Of a DNA stretch of 17,633 nt, positions 1-6,538 are shown piece after piece. The position numbers and the translations under genes are program-made. Source of the DNA: JAWXCM01 sp034408745 (GTDB lineage Bacteria > Acidobacteriota > Terriglobia > Bryobacterales > Bryobacteraceae); the NCBI GenBank assembly GCA_034408745.1, contig JAWXCM010000350.1:1-17633 (forward strand), written 5' to 3'. The notes under the pieces were generated by a model. That model was given only the letters and a program-made list of their open reading frames with translations, was not told the DNA's origin and did no database searches. The first letter of the stretch is position 1, and each line of letters begins with the position of its first letter.

Positions 1-252
1 ATGACCAGGCACGCCAACCAGACAACGGTCGAAGTGACCAGCACCCATTCCATGGCCGCATTGATCGCCAAAGCACTGGAAAAAGTCAGTGGATTACTCC
101 ATCAAATCAAAACGAAGGCCGTTGCGGAGCAGTTGACATTGACTGCCAAATGGAGCCGATTCCAAGCGCTGCATTCCAGTATTTCCTCCGCGGAACCATA
201 CTGGGCAGCACTCCCCGGCTCGCCCCAACTACCGGTTAACTGCCGTTTTTAG
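1..252 (+). CDS. Doubtful small hypothetical protein or 3' end of a longer gene
   Basis: An open frame runs from the first base of the window to a TAG at 250-252, giving 83 residues if the ATG at position 1 is the start. It could also be the tail of a gene that begins further left. The N-terminal half (about residues 16-45) could form an amphipathic helix, and the C-terminal part is rich in Ser, Pro and aromatic residues. I recognise no family or motif. This stretch is C-rich on the plus strand, whereas every clear plus-strand gene downstream is G-rich with many G-ending codons, so it may be foreign, or not coding at all. No function is proposed. Confidence 0.3.
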   Translation: MTRHANQTTVEVTSTHSMAALIAKALEKVSGLLHQIKTKAVAEQLTLTAKWSRFQALHSSISSAEPYWAALPGSPQLPVNCRF

Positions 253-369
253 GTTTATTCTGGCGGACATGCCGGAGCGTCTCATGGAAATCCAGTAGTC
301 TGGGGTACGCTTCGTGACAACATAAATAGCGCGGGGCGAAGCTTGCTAACATCGAACCGCTAAGAGCCG
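253..369. other. Non-coding stretch upstream of the first clear gene
   Basis: These 117 bases carry no frame that looks coding. An AT-rich patch, CATAAATAG, lies at 321-329, about 40 nt before the next ATG, and could be part of a promoter, but no matching -35 hexamer was found at a normal distance. No Shine-Dalgarno sequence precedes the ATG at 370. No hairpin followed by a T-run was seen. Confidence 0.3.
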
Positions 370-1317
370 ATGGAAGCGAAACCTAACAGCTGGATGCGCC
401 CCGTTCTGTGCGCCGCCGCTCTCTACGATCTTTTGTGGGGGCTGTGGGTTGTGGTGTTTCCGGAGGCGGCTTTCCGGCTGGTTGGGGCGGAGCCTCCGGC
501 GTGGCCCGAGGCGTGGCAGAACTTCGGGATCGCGGTAGCGATTGGCGGCGTGGGATATGGCATTGCGGCCACGAATCCGGTTCGGCACTGGCCTCTGGTT
601 CTGATCGGGTTTCTCGGGAAGGTGTTCGGGCCATTGGTATTTTGGCGGGCGGCGAGCACGGGGCACCTTCCGTGGTCGTTTTCGTGGATGGTGGTGGTGA
701 ACGACGCGGTGTGGATCGTGCCGTTCGCGCTAATCCTGCGCGCCGCTTACGAGAATCATCTGGGCCAGATCCGGCAGGCTCCGCCGGAAGTGCTGTCGTT
801 TGCTCTGCGGACCCGGGTACACGAGGGCGTGTCGCTGCATCAGCTTTCGGGCGTGTCGCCGGTACTGATGGTGTTTCTGCGACATGCGGGGTGCACGTTC
901 TGCCGGGAGGCGCTGGCGGATCTGGGCAAGCAACGCGTGGATCTGGAAGAAGCCGGGGTTCAGATTGTGCTGGTGCATATGGGCGAGCCGCAGTTTGGGC
1001 GGGAGTTCTTTGCGAAGTACGGGCTGGACGGAGTGGCTCAGATTAGCGATCCACACCGCACGTTGTATCGGGCTTTCGGGCTGCGGCGCGGTGATTTGCG
1101 GATGCTGCTGGGGCCGAAGGTCTGGTGGCGGGGTTTGCATGCGGGGCTGCTGGACGGGCACGGGGCGGGGTACCCGTCGACCGATCCATTCCAGATGCCG
1201 GGAATTTTCCTGCTGTTTCACGGACAGATTTTGCGGTGCTACCGGCATCAAAGCGCGGCGGATCGGCCCAACTACGTACGCTTCGCTACAAACGACTTAC
1301 ACGAACCGGTGACTTAG
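370..1317 (+). CDS. Membrane protein fused to a SelL/AhpC-TSA_2-like thioredoxin-fold domain
   Basis: The protein has 315 residues in two parts. Residues 10-125 hold about four hydrophobic segments (near 13-38, 50-67, 74-93 and 103-124), so this half sits in the membrane. Residues 145-305 resemble the peroxiredoxin-like AhpC/TSA_2 or SelL-related group. The redox motif HAGCTFC places Cys175 and Cys178 in a CxxC at the N-terminal end of a helix, following the strand VLMVFLR. A later MPGIFLLF segment carries the Pro expected near the active site in a thioredoxin fold. In some SelL relatives these positions are selenocysteines, but here both codons are TGC. The likely role is thiol-disulphide or peroxide chemistry at the membrane, with unknown substrate. 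The next gene starts 89 nt downstream. The family assignment is good, but the meaning of the membrane half is unknown. Confidence 0.85.
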   Translation: MEAKPNSWMRPVLCAAALYDLLWGLWVVVFPEAAFRLVGAEPPAWPEAWQNFGIAVAIGGVGYGIAATNPVRHWPLVLIGFLGKVFGPLVFWRAASTGHLPWSFSWMVVVNDAVWIVPFALILRAAYENHLGQIRQAPPEVLSFALRTRVHEGVSLHQLSGVSPVLMVFLRHAGCTFCREALADLGKQRVDLEEAGVQIVLVHMGEPQFGREFFAKYGLDGVAQISDPHRTLYRAFGLRRGDLRMLLGPKVWWRGLHAGLLDGHGAGYPSTDPFQMPGIFLLFHGQILRCYRHQSAADRPNYVRFATNDLHEPVT

Positions 1318-1394
1318 TTCCAGGTCCTTTAAAGGCGAGGGCACGCAACCTTTCTGTGCGGGGCGCATCCCTTTTCACGGAGAACCTTCCAGAC

Positions 1395-1399
1395 AGGAG
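1395..1399 (+). promoter_or_regulatory. Ribosome binding site that fixes the M50 protease start
   Basis: AGGAG lies 7 nt before the ATG at 1407. It is one of the few clear Shine-Dalgarno sequences in this window. It favours this ATG over earlier in-frame start codons, the earliest of which lies inside the preceding gene. Confidence 0.6.
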
Positions 1400-1406
1400 T
1401 CAGACG

Positions 1407-2480
1407 ATGAGCCCGCAGACGAAGCAGCAGCAATCCGGTCCACCGGCGGAACAGCGTGGTGTTGTTCGTATTTTGGGGGTCGCGGTGCGGCTACATTTCA
1501 CATTTGTGTTGCTGGCAGTGTTCCTGATTGTCTCGGGAGTGCAGGGTGGCACGCCGGCGATTCTCAACAGCGTTTACATTCTGATGTTGTTTGCGTCGGT
1601 GCTGTTGCATGAGCTGGGGCATGCGGTGACGGCTCGGCGATTTGGGATTCGGACGGTGGATATTACGCTGTATCCGATTGGCGGGGTGGCTCGGCTGGAG
1701 CGGAATCCTCGTCCGGCGGAGGAGCTGTGGATCGCGCTCGCCGGGCCGGCGGTGAATGTGGTGATCGCGGCGGCGTTGTGGGGTGTGATGAGGGTCGCGC
1801 CGAACGATTTGCTGATGCGGATCGCCACGGGGAATCTGATTCTGGCGGCCTTCAATATGATCCCGGCGTTTCCGATGGATGGCGGTCGCGTGTTGCGGTC
1901 GGTTCTGTCAAAGTTTTCGCCGGAAGAAGTGGCGACTCGGCGTGCTGCGACGGCGGGTCGGGCGCTGGCGATTTTGATGGCGCTTGGCGGGCTGGTTTCG
2001 GGTCAGTTCATGCTGATTTTTGTGGCGCTGTTTGTGTATCTGGGGGCGACGCAGGAGACGGCGGCGGTGGAGGGTCGGACGCTGACGCACGGGGTTCCGG
2101 TGCGGGACGCGATGATCACGGACTACCGGACGCTGGAGCATGGGAACACGATTCGGGAGGCGGCAAATTTGCTGCTGGCGACGTCGCAGCATGATTTCCC
2201 GGTGGTGATGGGAGGTCAGGTGATGGGGCTGCTGGGTCGGACGGCGCTGCTTCGTGGGATGGCGGAGGCCGGACCGGATGCTTATGTTGCGGGGATTATG
2301 GATCGGGAATATCCGCGGGTTGGTCCGATGGATGAGCTGGAGGAAGTGCTGCCGGTGATGGCTGGGACCAGCTGCGCGCTGGTGATGGACGGGGAGCGGC
2401 TGGTTGGGCTGCTGACTCGGGAGAATTTGTCGGAGTTTTTGATACTGCGGAAGTTTGGGATGGAGCCGGCTCGGGCTTGA
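1407..2480 (+). CDS. Site-2-type M50 zinc metalloprotease with CBS domains
   Basis: The protein has 357 residues. The ATG at 1407 is chosen because AGGAG at 1395-1399 sits 7 nt upstream; the frame is open further upstream, but that part has no family character. The zinc motif HELGH is at residues 68-72. The second conserved motif, N150 to R161 (NMIPAFPMDGGR), supplies the third zinc ligand, Asp158. IGGVA (91-95) and AGPAVN (112-117) are also typical of intramembrane M50 proteases. Six or so hydrophobic segments cover residues 27-210. Two CBS repeats follow at about 225-350, so this is the CBS-bearing subgroup related to SpoIVFB-like and Rip3-like proteins. Such enzymes cut membrane-bound substrates, and the CBS pair may sense nucleotides. 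No anti-sigma factor or obvious substrate lies nearby, so the target is unknown. Confidence 0.92.
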   Translation: MSPQTKQQQSGPPAEQRGVVRILGVAVRLHFTFVLLAVFLIVSGVQGGTPAILNSVYILMLFASVLLHELGHAVTARRFGIRTVDITLYPIGGVARLERNPRPAEELWIALAGPAVNVVIAAALWGVMRVAPNDLLMRIATGNLILAAFNMIPAFPMDGGRVLRSVLSKFSPEEVATRRAATAGRALAILMALGGLVSGQFMLIFVALFVYLGATQETAAVEGRTLTHGVPVRDAMITDYRTLEHGNTIREAANLLLATSQHDFPVVMGGQVMGLLGRTALLRGMAEAGPDAYVAGIMDREYPRVGPMDELEEVLPVMAGTSCALVMDGERLVGLLTRENLSEFLILRKFGMEPARA

Positions 2481-2513
2481 GGGCAGGCGGGAACTGGGGA
2501 GCTGCCCCCCTTT
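2481..2513 (+). terminator. Hairpin after the M50 gene containing a 20-nt repeated sequence
   Basis: Directly after the stop codon, GGGCAG (2481-2486) can pair with CTGCCC (2502-2507) across a 15-nt loop. A smaller alternative pairs GGGG (2496-2499) with CCCC (2505-2508) around AGCTG. A CCC-TTT run follows. This resembles a weak intrinsic terminator. The last 20 nt (2494-2513) recur exactly at 8221-8240, after another gene. Whether it stops transcription is inferred from structure only. Confidence 0.4.
2494..2513 (+). repeat. Intergenic repeat, copy 1
   Basis: CTGGGGAGCTGCCCCCCTTT occurs here and again at 8221-8240 with no mismatch. Flanking bases differ on both sides. Both copies lie just downstream of a plus-strand stop codon and form the 3' part of a possible hairpin. 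Confidence 0.6.
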
Positions 2514-2533
2514 GGCACTGGATAAGATAGGGT

Positions 2534-3835
2534 ATGCCTAAGCGAGTTGTCATTCTCGGCGGCGGGTTTGGCGGATTGTATGCCGCTAACCACCTGGCCG
2601 GAAAAGACGTTCAGGTCACTTTGATTGACCGTCGTAATTTCCATTTGTTTCAACCGCTGTTATACCAGGTTGCGACTGGGGAGTTATCGCCGGCTGACGT
2701 GGCATTTCCTTTACGGGCAATTCTCAGCCGTCACCGTAATATTCGAGTTTTGATGGCTGAGGCCGTCGACGTGGATGTCGCGGGACGCCGGGTGATTCTG
2801 GAAGACGGCGCGGCGGAACCGTATGACGAGCTGATTGTTTCGACAGGGGCTCGCAACTACTACTTTGGCAATGATTCGTGGGCGGAGTATGCGACCGGGT
2901 TGAAGTCGCTGGAAGATGCCACGAAGATGCGGCATCGGATTCTGTATGCGTTTGAAGCGGCGGAGCGGACCACGGACCCGGAGGAGCATCGGGCGTGGCT
3001 GACTTTTGTCGTCGTTGGCGCGGGGCCCACGGGTGTGGAGCTGGCGGGGGCGCTGGGCGAGATCGCTAATGACACGCTGAAGGGCGATTTTCGGCATGTC
3101 CAGCCGGAGCAGGCCCGGATACTGCTGCTGGATAATTCAGACCGGGTACTGGGGCCGTTCGCGCCGGACTTGTCGGCGGCCGCTGAGAAGGCGCTGATTG
3201 CGCTGGGTGTGCGGTCTTTGCTGAACGTGAAGGTGACGGCGGTGGACGATTCGGGCGTGACGTTCCAGTCGGCCACGGGTTCTGAGCGGATCCACGCGCG
3301 TACGGTGCTGTGGGCGGCTGGGGTGGCGGGGTCGGAGCTGGGAGCGAAGCTGGCCGCGAGTGCGGGTGTGCCGCTGGCCCGTGGGGGACGGGTGGCGGTA
3401 GACGCCAACTGTGCGCTGCCGGGCCATCCGGAGATCTACGTGATTGGCGATCTGGCGTATGCGGTGGACGCGTCTGGCAAACCGCTGCCGGGCGTGGCGC
3501 CTGTCGCGATGCAGATGGGTAGTTACGTGGCCCGGCGGATTCTGGGTCGCGAGACGAAGCCGTTCGAGTACTGGGACAAGGGCACGCTGGCGGTGATTGG
3601 GCGGGCGTCGGCGGTGGCGCAGTTTGGCAAGGTGCATCTGGCGGGGGCGATTGCGTGGCTGTCGTGGTTGTTTATCCACCTAATGTTTCTGGTGGGATTT
3701 CAAAACCGGCTGATCGTGTTTATACGGTGGGGATTTAATTACTTCACATATAACCGTGGGGCGCGTTTGATTACTGGTGAGGGCGTGCCGCTGCGGTCGC
3801 ACGATAATGAAGGGAATGCGGTTTCACGTCACTAA
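2534..3835 (+). CDS. ndh: Type II NADH dehydrogenase (NDH-2 family FAD-dependent oxidoreductase)
   Basis: The protein has 433 residues, the usual length for NDH-2, which passes electrons from NADH to membrane quinone without pumping protons. The FAD-binding Rossmann motif is GGGFGG at residues 9-14, ending in an acidic residue at the strand end (LIDRRNF). The segment FHLFQPLLYQVATG (36-49) is characteristic. The NADH-binding motif VGAGPTGVELAG covers 161-172, with the conserved Glu169. VIGDLAY near residue 310 holds the Asp that contacts FAD, followed by the PVAMQMG quinone-side motif. The C-terminus has the hydrophobic anchor AIAWLSWLFIHLMFLVGF and the family tail RWGFNYFTYNRGARLI. It heads a compact run of five genes and its 3' end overlaps the next gene. 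TAAGAT at 2523-2528 ends 5 nt before the ATG, so a leaderless transcript is possible. Confidence 0.93.
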   Translation: MPKRVVILGGGFGGLYAANHLAGKDVQVTLIDRRNFHLFQPLLYQVATGELSPADVAFPLRAILSRHRNIRVLMAEAVDVDVAGRRVILEDGAAEPYDELIVSTGARNYYFGNDSWAEYATGLKSLEDATKMRHRILYAFEAAERTTDPEEHRAWLTFVVVGAGPTGVELAGALGEIANDTLKGDFRHVQPEQARILLLDNSDRVLGPFAPDLSAAAEKALIALGVRSLLNVKVTAVDDSGVTFQSATGSERIHARTVLWAAGVAGSELGAKLAASAGVPLARGGRVAVDANCALPGHPEIYVIGDLAYAVDASGKPLPGVAPVAMQMGSYVARRILGRETKPFEYWDKGTLAVIGRASAVAQFGKVHLAGAIAWLSWLFIHLMFLVGFQNRLIVFIRWGFNYFTYNRGARLITGEGVPLRSHDNEGNAVSRH

Positions 3836-5102
3836 TTTCGGCTGCCGGTCCTCTCAGGCCGATGGCGCGGCGATCAAGTCGCTGCTGTCGCGGAATGGGA
3901 TGGAGGAGGTAGCGGATCACAAGTCGGCCGAGTTTGTGATTTTGAACACGTGCACGGTGACGGCTACGGCTGACGATGAGCTGCGTCAGATTGTGCGGCG
4001 GGTGAATCGGGAGAACCCCGAGGCGCAGATCGTGATTACGGGGTGCTATGCGCAACGGGCTCCACAGGAGCTGATCGACCTGCCCGGCGTGTCGATGGTG
4101 GTGGGGAATTCGCACAAGACGAAGATCGCCGAACTGCTGGTGGCGCCGTATCACGGCGAGGTGCATGTCGGCGATATTTTCGAGGCGGGCGAGTTTCTGG
4201 CGACTCCGGTGGAAGGCGCGGCGGGGGGCCGGTCGCGGCCGAATTTGAAGATTCAGGACGGGTGTCCGAACCGGTGCTCCTTCTGCATTATTCCCTATGT
4301 CCGGGGGAACAGCCGGAGTGCCCGGGTGGAGCACGTTGTGGCTCAGGTACGGGATTTGAGTGCGGCGGGTTATCCGGAAGTGGTGCTGACGGGGATCAAC
4401 CTGGGGCGGTGGGGCCGGGAAGCGGGGTTGCGGATGCGGCTCGCGGACCTGATTCGGATTTTGCTGAATGAGACCGATGTGCAGCGTCTGCGGCTGAGTT
4501 CGGTGGAGCCGATGGACTGGTCGGACGATTTGCTGCATCTGATGGCGGACTCGCCGCGGATTGCGAAGCATATGCATGCTCCGCTGCAATCCGGGTCGGA
4601 CACGGTACTGCGGCGGATGCATCGTAAGTACAGGCCGCATCACTATGTGAGTCGAGTGCGGCTGGCTCGGGAGCTGATGCCGGATGCGGGGATTGGGGCG
4701 GATGTGATGACGGGCTTTCCTGGCGAGACGGATGCGGAGTTCGAGCAGACTCGCGCGCTGGTGGAAGAGCTTCCGTTTACGTATCTGCACATCTTTCCTT
4801 ATTCGGAGAGGCCAGGGACGCCCGCGGCTGAGGCGCTTGATCATGTGCCATGGGCGAAGCGCAAGGAGCGGGGTCGGGTGCTGAAGCAGCTGGCGGTCGC
4901 TAAGAATGAGGCGTTTCGTCGGCGGATGGTGGGGCGCACGTTGTCGGTGGTAACACTGGGCAATGGTGAAGCGATGGCGTCGAATTACATCACCGTGGAA
5001 CTGACGAGTCCGAGGCCTGGTCGAAACATTTACGAAATCGTTGCAGGAAGTACGACTGCAAGTGGGCTTCGCGAATACTGCATCCTGCCCGTGCTTTGTT
5101 AA
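3807..5102 (+). CDS. mtaB: MtaB-like tRNA methylthiotransferase (radical SAM)
   Basis: With the ATG at 3807 the protein has 431 residues; an ATG at 3816 is equally possible, and a GTG at 3777 would add a tail with no family character. The start overlaps the ndh end by about 29 nt. The N-terminal domain has the three cysteines that hold the auxiliary Fe-S cluster: Cys13 (FGC), Cys49 (NTC) and Cys80 (TGC). The radical SAM motif CPNRCSFC gives Cys153, Cys157 and Cys160. SSVEPMDW and PLQSGSD are typical of the MiaB/MtaB family, and a weak TRAM-like region closes the protein. FGCR rather than LGCPKN or LGCQMN favours MtaB (t6A37 to ms2t6A37) over RimO or MiaB. It acts in the cytoplasm on tRNA. It seems unrelated in function to its neighbours and probably shares only their transcription. 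Confidence 0.88.
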   Translation: MKGMRFHVTNFGCRSSQADGAAIKSLLSRNGMEEVADHKSAEFVILNTCTVTATADDELRQIVRRVNRENPEAQIVITGCYAQRAPQELIDLPGVSMVVGNSHKTKIAELLVAPYHGEVHVGDIFEAGEFLATPVEGAAGGRSRPNLKIQDGCPNRCSFCIIPYVRGNSRSARVEHVVAQVRDLSAAGYPEVVLTGINLGRWGREAGLRMRLADLIRILLNETDVQRLRLSSVEPMDWSDDLLHLMADSPRIAKHMHAPLQSGSDTVLRRMHRKYRPHHYVSRVRLARELMPDAGIGADVMTGFPGETDAEFEQTRALVEELPFTYLHIFPYSERPGTPAAEALDHVPWAKRKERGRVLKQLAVAKNEAFRRRMVGRTLSVVTLGNGEAMASNYITVELTSPRPGRNIYEIVAGSTTASGLREYCILPVLC

Positions 5103-5114
5103 TCTAGTCCCACC

Positions 5115-6011
5115 ATGTGGGCAGATAACATCAGCAACATTCTCCATCTATTTGAGGACGGGCAGGTCAGCCGCCGAGAACTTGTCGAGCGTTTAACCAA
5201 ATACACCGGATCTCTGGCCGCGGCTGTTGCCGCGATTGAATCGGCAGGTCTGGCAAATGCGCAGACGCTGACCTGTCCGGCGGGTGTTCAGGTTTCGGAG
5301 AATGATCCGGCCCTGATATCCCAGATGCTGACGATCTCGGGTGAAGGCGGTCCGCTGTTCGTGTATCAGTCGGTGCAAAGGGACTGGGCCACCGCTGCGC
5401 GTCCGGCGGTGGTGGTGATTCATGAGAATGCTGGCCTGTCGGAACACATCAGGGACGTGACGCGGCGGTTGGCCAAGGCAGGATATGTGGCTGTAGCGGT
5501 GGATCTGCTGTCGAGGCAGGGCGGCACGCAGGCGTTCGACGCGGTGGGTGCCTCGGCTGCCTTCGGCCGCACGCGTCCGGAAGAGCGAAGCGCTGACGTG
5601 CTGTCGACGATCCACACCATTCGCGATCAGAGCTACGTGCAGGGGCGGCGGGTTGGGATGATTGGGTTTTGCGCCGGCGGCACTCAGGTCTACGATGCGA
5701 TTCTCAAGACGGATGCGCTGTCGGCGGCTGTCGCGTTCTATGGATTCAGTGTGCCGACGGGGGCGAACATTGCGCTGATCACTACGCCGCTGATGATGGT
5801 TTATGGTGAACTCGATCGCGGAACCACGGCTCCGATTGGTCCGTTGATCCAGGGTCTGGCGCAGCAGAACAAGCGGTACGAGGTCCACATCTACTCGAAC
5901 GCAAACCATGCGTTTCACAACGACACGAGTCCGCGATATGATCCAGAGGCGGCCTGCGATGCGTGGGCCAAGGCACTGGCTTTTCTGAACCGTTATCTGA
6001 ACCGTGCGTGA
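5115..6011 (+). CDS. Dienelactone hydrolase family protein, probably exported
   Basis: This is an alpha/beta hydrolase of 298 residues, 12 nt after mtaB and overlapping the next gene by one base (TGATG). The dienelactone hydrolase catalytic set is visible: nucleophile Cys186 in GFCAGG, Asp234 in YGELDRG, and His265 in NANHAFHN. HENAG (103-107) forms the oxyanion region. The first 50 residues are extra relative to the minimal domain. They contain SRREL (19-23), an Ala-rich segment and ANA-Q at 47-50, which resembles a degenerate Tat signal with a cleavage site. A Glu at 42 inside the hydrophobic part weakens that reading. The family opens lactones or cleaves related esters; the actual substrate cannot be told. 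The position before a GMC dehydrogenase suggests a lactone made by oxidation, which is an inference. Confidence 0.88.
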   Translation: MWADNISNILHLFEDGQVSRRELVERLTKYTGSLAAAVAAIESAGLANAQTLTCPAGVQVSENDPALISQMLTISGEGGPLFVYQSVQRDWATAARPAVVVIHENAGLSEHIRDVTRRLAKAGYVAVAVDLLSRQGGTQAFDAVGASAAFGRTRPEERSADVLSTIHTIRDQSYVQGRRVGMIGFCAGGTQVYDAILKTDALSAAVAFYGFSVPTGANIALITTPLMMVYGELDRGTTAPIGPLIQGLAQQNKRYEVHIYSNANHAFHNDTSPRYDPEAACDAWAKALAFLNRYLNRA

Positions 6012-6532
6012 TGAATAGTCGACGAGAACTACTGATTACCATTGCGGGGGCGACTGCGGTTGCCTCCGCGTCCCCCTTACAGCAGGCTACACCGCAGCAA
6101 TCTGCACCGCAGCACCATCACGCGGATGCTCCGGTGAAACCGGCGATTGTTCGCAAGACGCAGTTCTTTAGCGGCTCGGAGTTTGAGGTGCTGACGGCGC
6201 TGGTGGATTTGATTATTCCGCGGACCGATACGCCTGGGGCCTCGGATGCAGGGGTCCACATCCTGATCGAGGAACGGATGCAGCGGGATGAACGGATTCG
6301 TGGGATGTGGCGCGACGGGCTGGCTCGCTTTGCTTCTGTGAGTGCGGGGGAGCGGCTGTCGACGCTGACGGCTTTGAGTCGGGCTGAGGATCCGTTTTTT
6401 GTGTTGCTGAAGAACTCGACTGTCGAGGCGTATTACGGGACTTTTGACGGGCTGGTGACGGAGCTTGGGTGGCACGGGAATGTCGCGCTGACGGAGTTTA
6501 AGGGCTGCACGCACCCGGAGCATCAGGTTTAA
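6011..6532 (+). CDS. Gluconate 2-dehydrogenase subunit 3 family protein with Tat signal
   Basis: The protein has 173 residues. The ATG at 6011 is chosen because it overlaps the preceding stop (TGATG) and gives a clean signal sequence, MNSRRELLITIAGATAVASA: the twin arginines at 4-5 are followed by a hydrophobic stretch. A Gln/Pro/His-rich linker covers about 22-42. The family domain follows (F-S-G-S-E-F-E-V-L-T-A-L-V-D-L-I-I-P-R-T-D-T-P-G-A from 53), ending near C167 and H169. In FAD-dependent gluconate, fructose and glucose dehydrogenases this small subunit carries the Tat signal and takes the signal-less flavoprotein with it. The GMC protein that follows 6 nt later lacks any signal peptide, which fits. 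The length is at the short end for the family. Confidence 0.88.
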   Translation: MNSRRELLITIAGATAVASASPLQQATPQQSAPQHHHADAPVKPAIVRKTQFFSGSEFEVLTALVDLIIPRTDTPGASDAGVHILIEERMQRDERIRGMWRDGLARFASVSAGERLSTLTALSRAEDPFFVLLKNSTVEAYYGTFDGLVTELGWHGNVALTEFKGCTHPEHQV

Positions 6533-6538
6533 TCCGCA

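Noticed and set aside
1125..1406. Upstream extension of the M50 protease frame
   Set aside because: Most of it overlaps the 3' end of the preceding gene in another frame. A good ribosome binding site marks the ATG at 1407.
3771..5147. Minus-strand open frame (458 codons) opposite mtaB
   Set aside because: Low-complexity Arg/His/Pro/Gln composition and no family signature; the plus strand carries a complete radical SAM protein.
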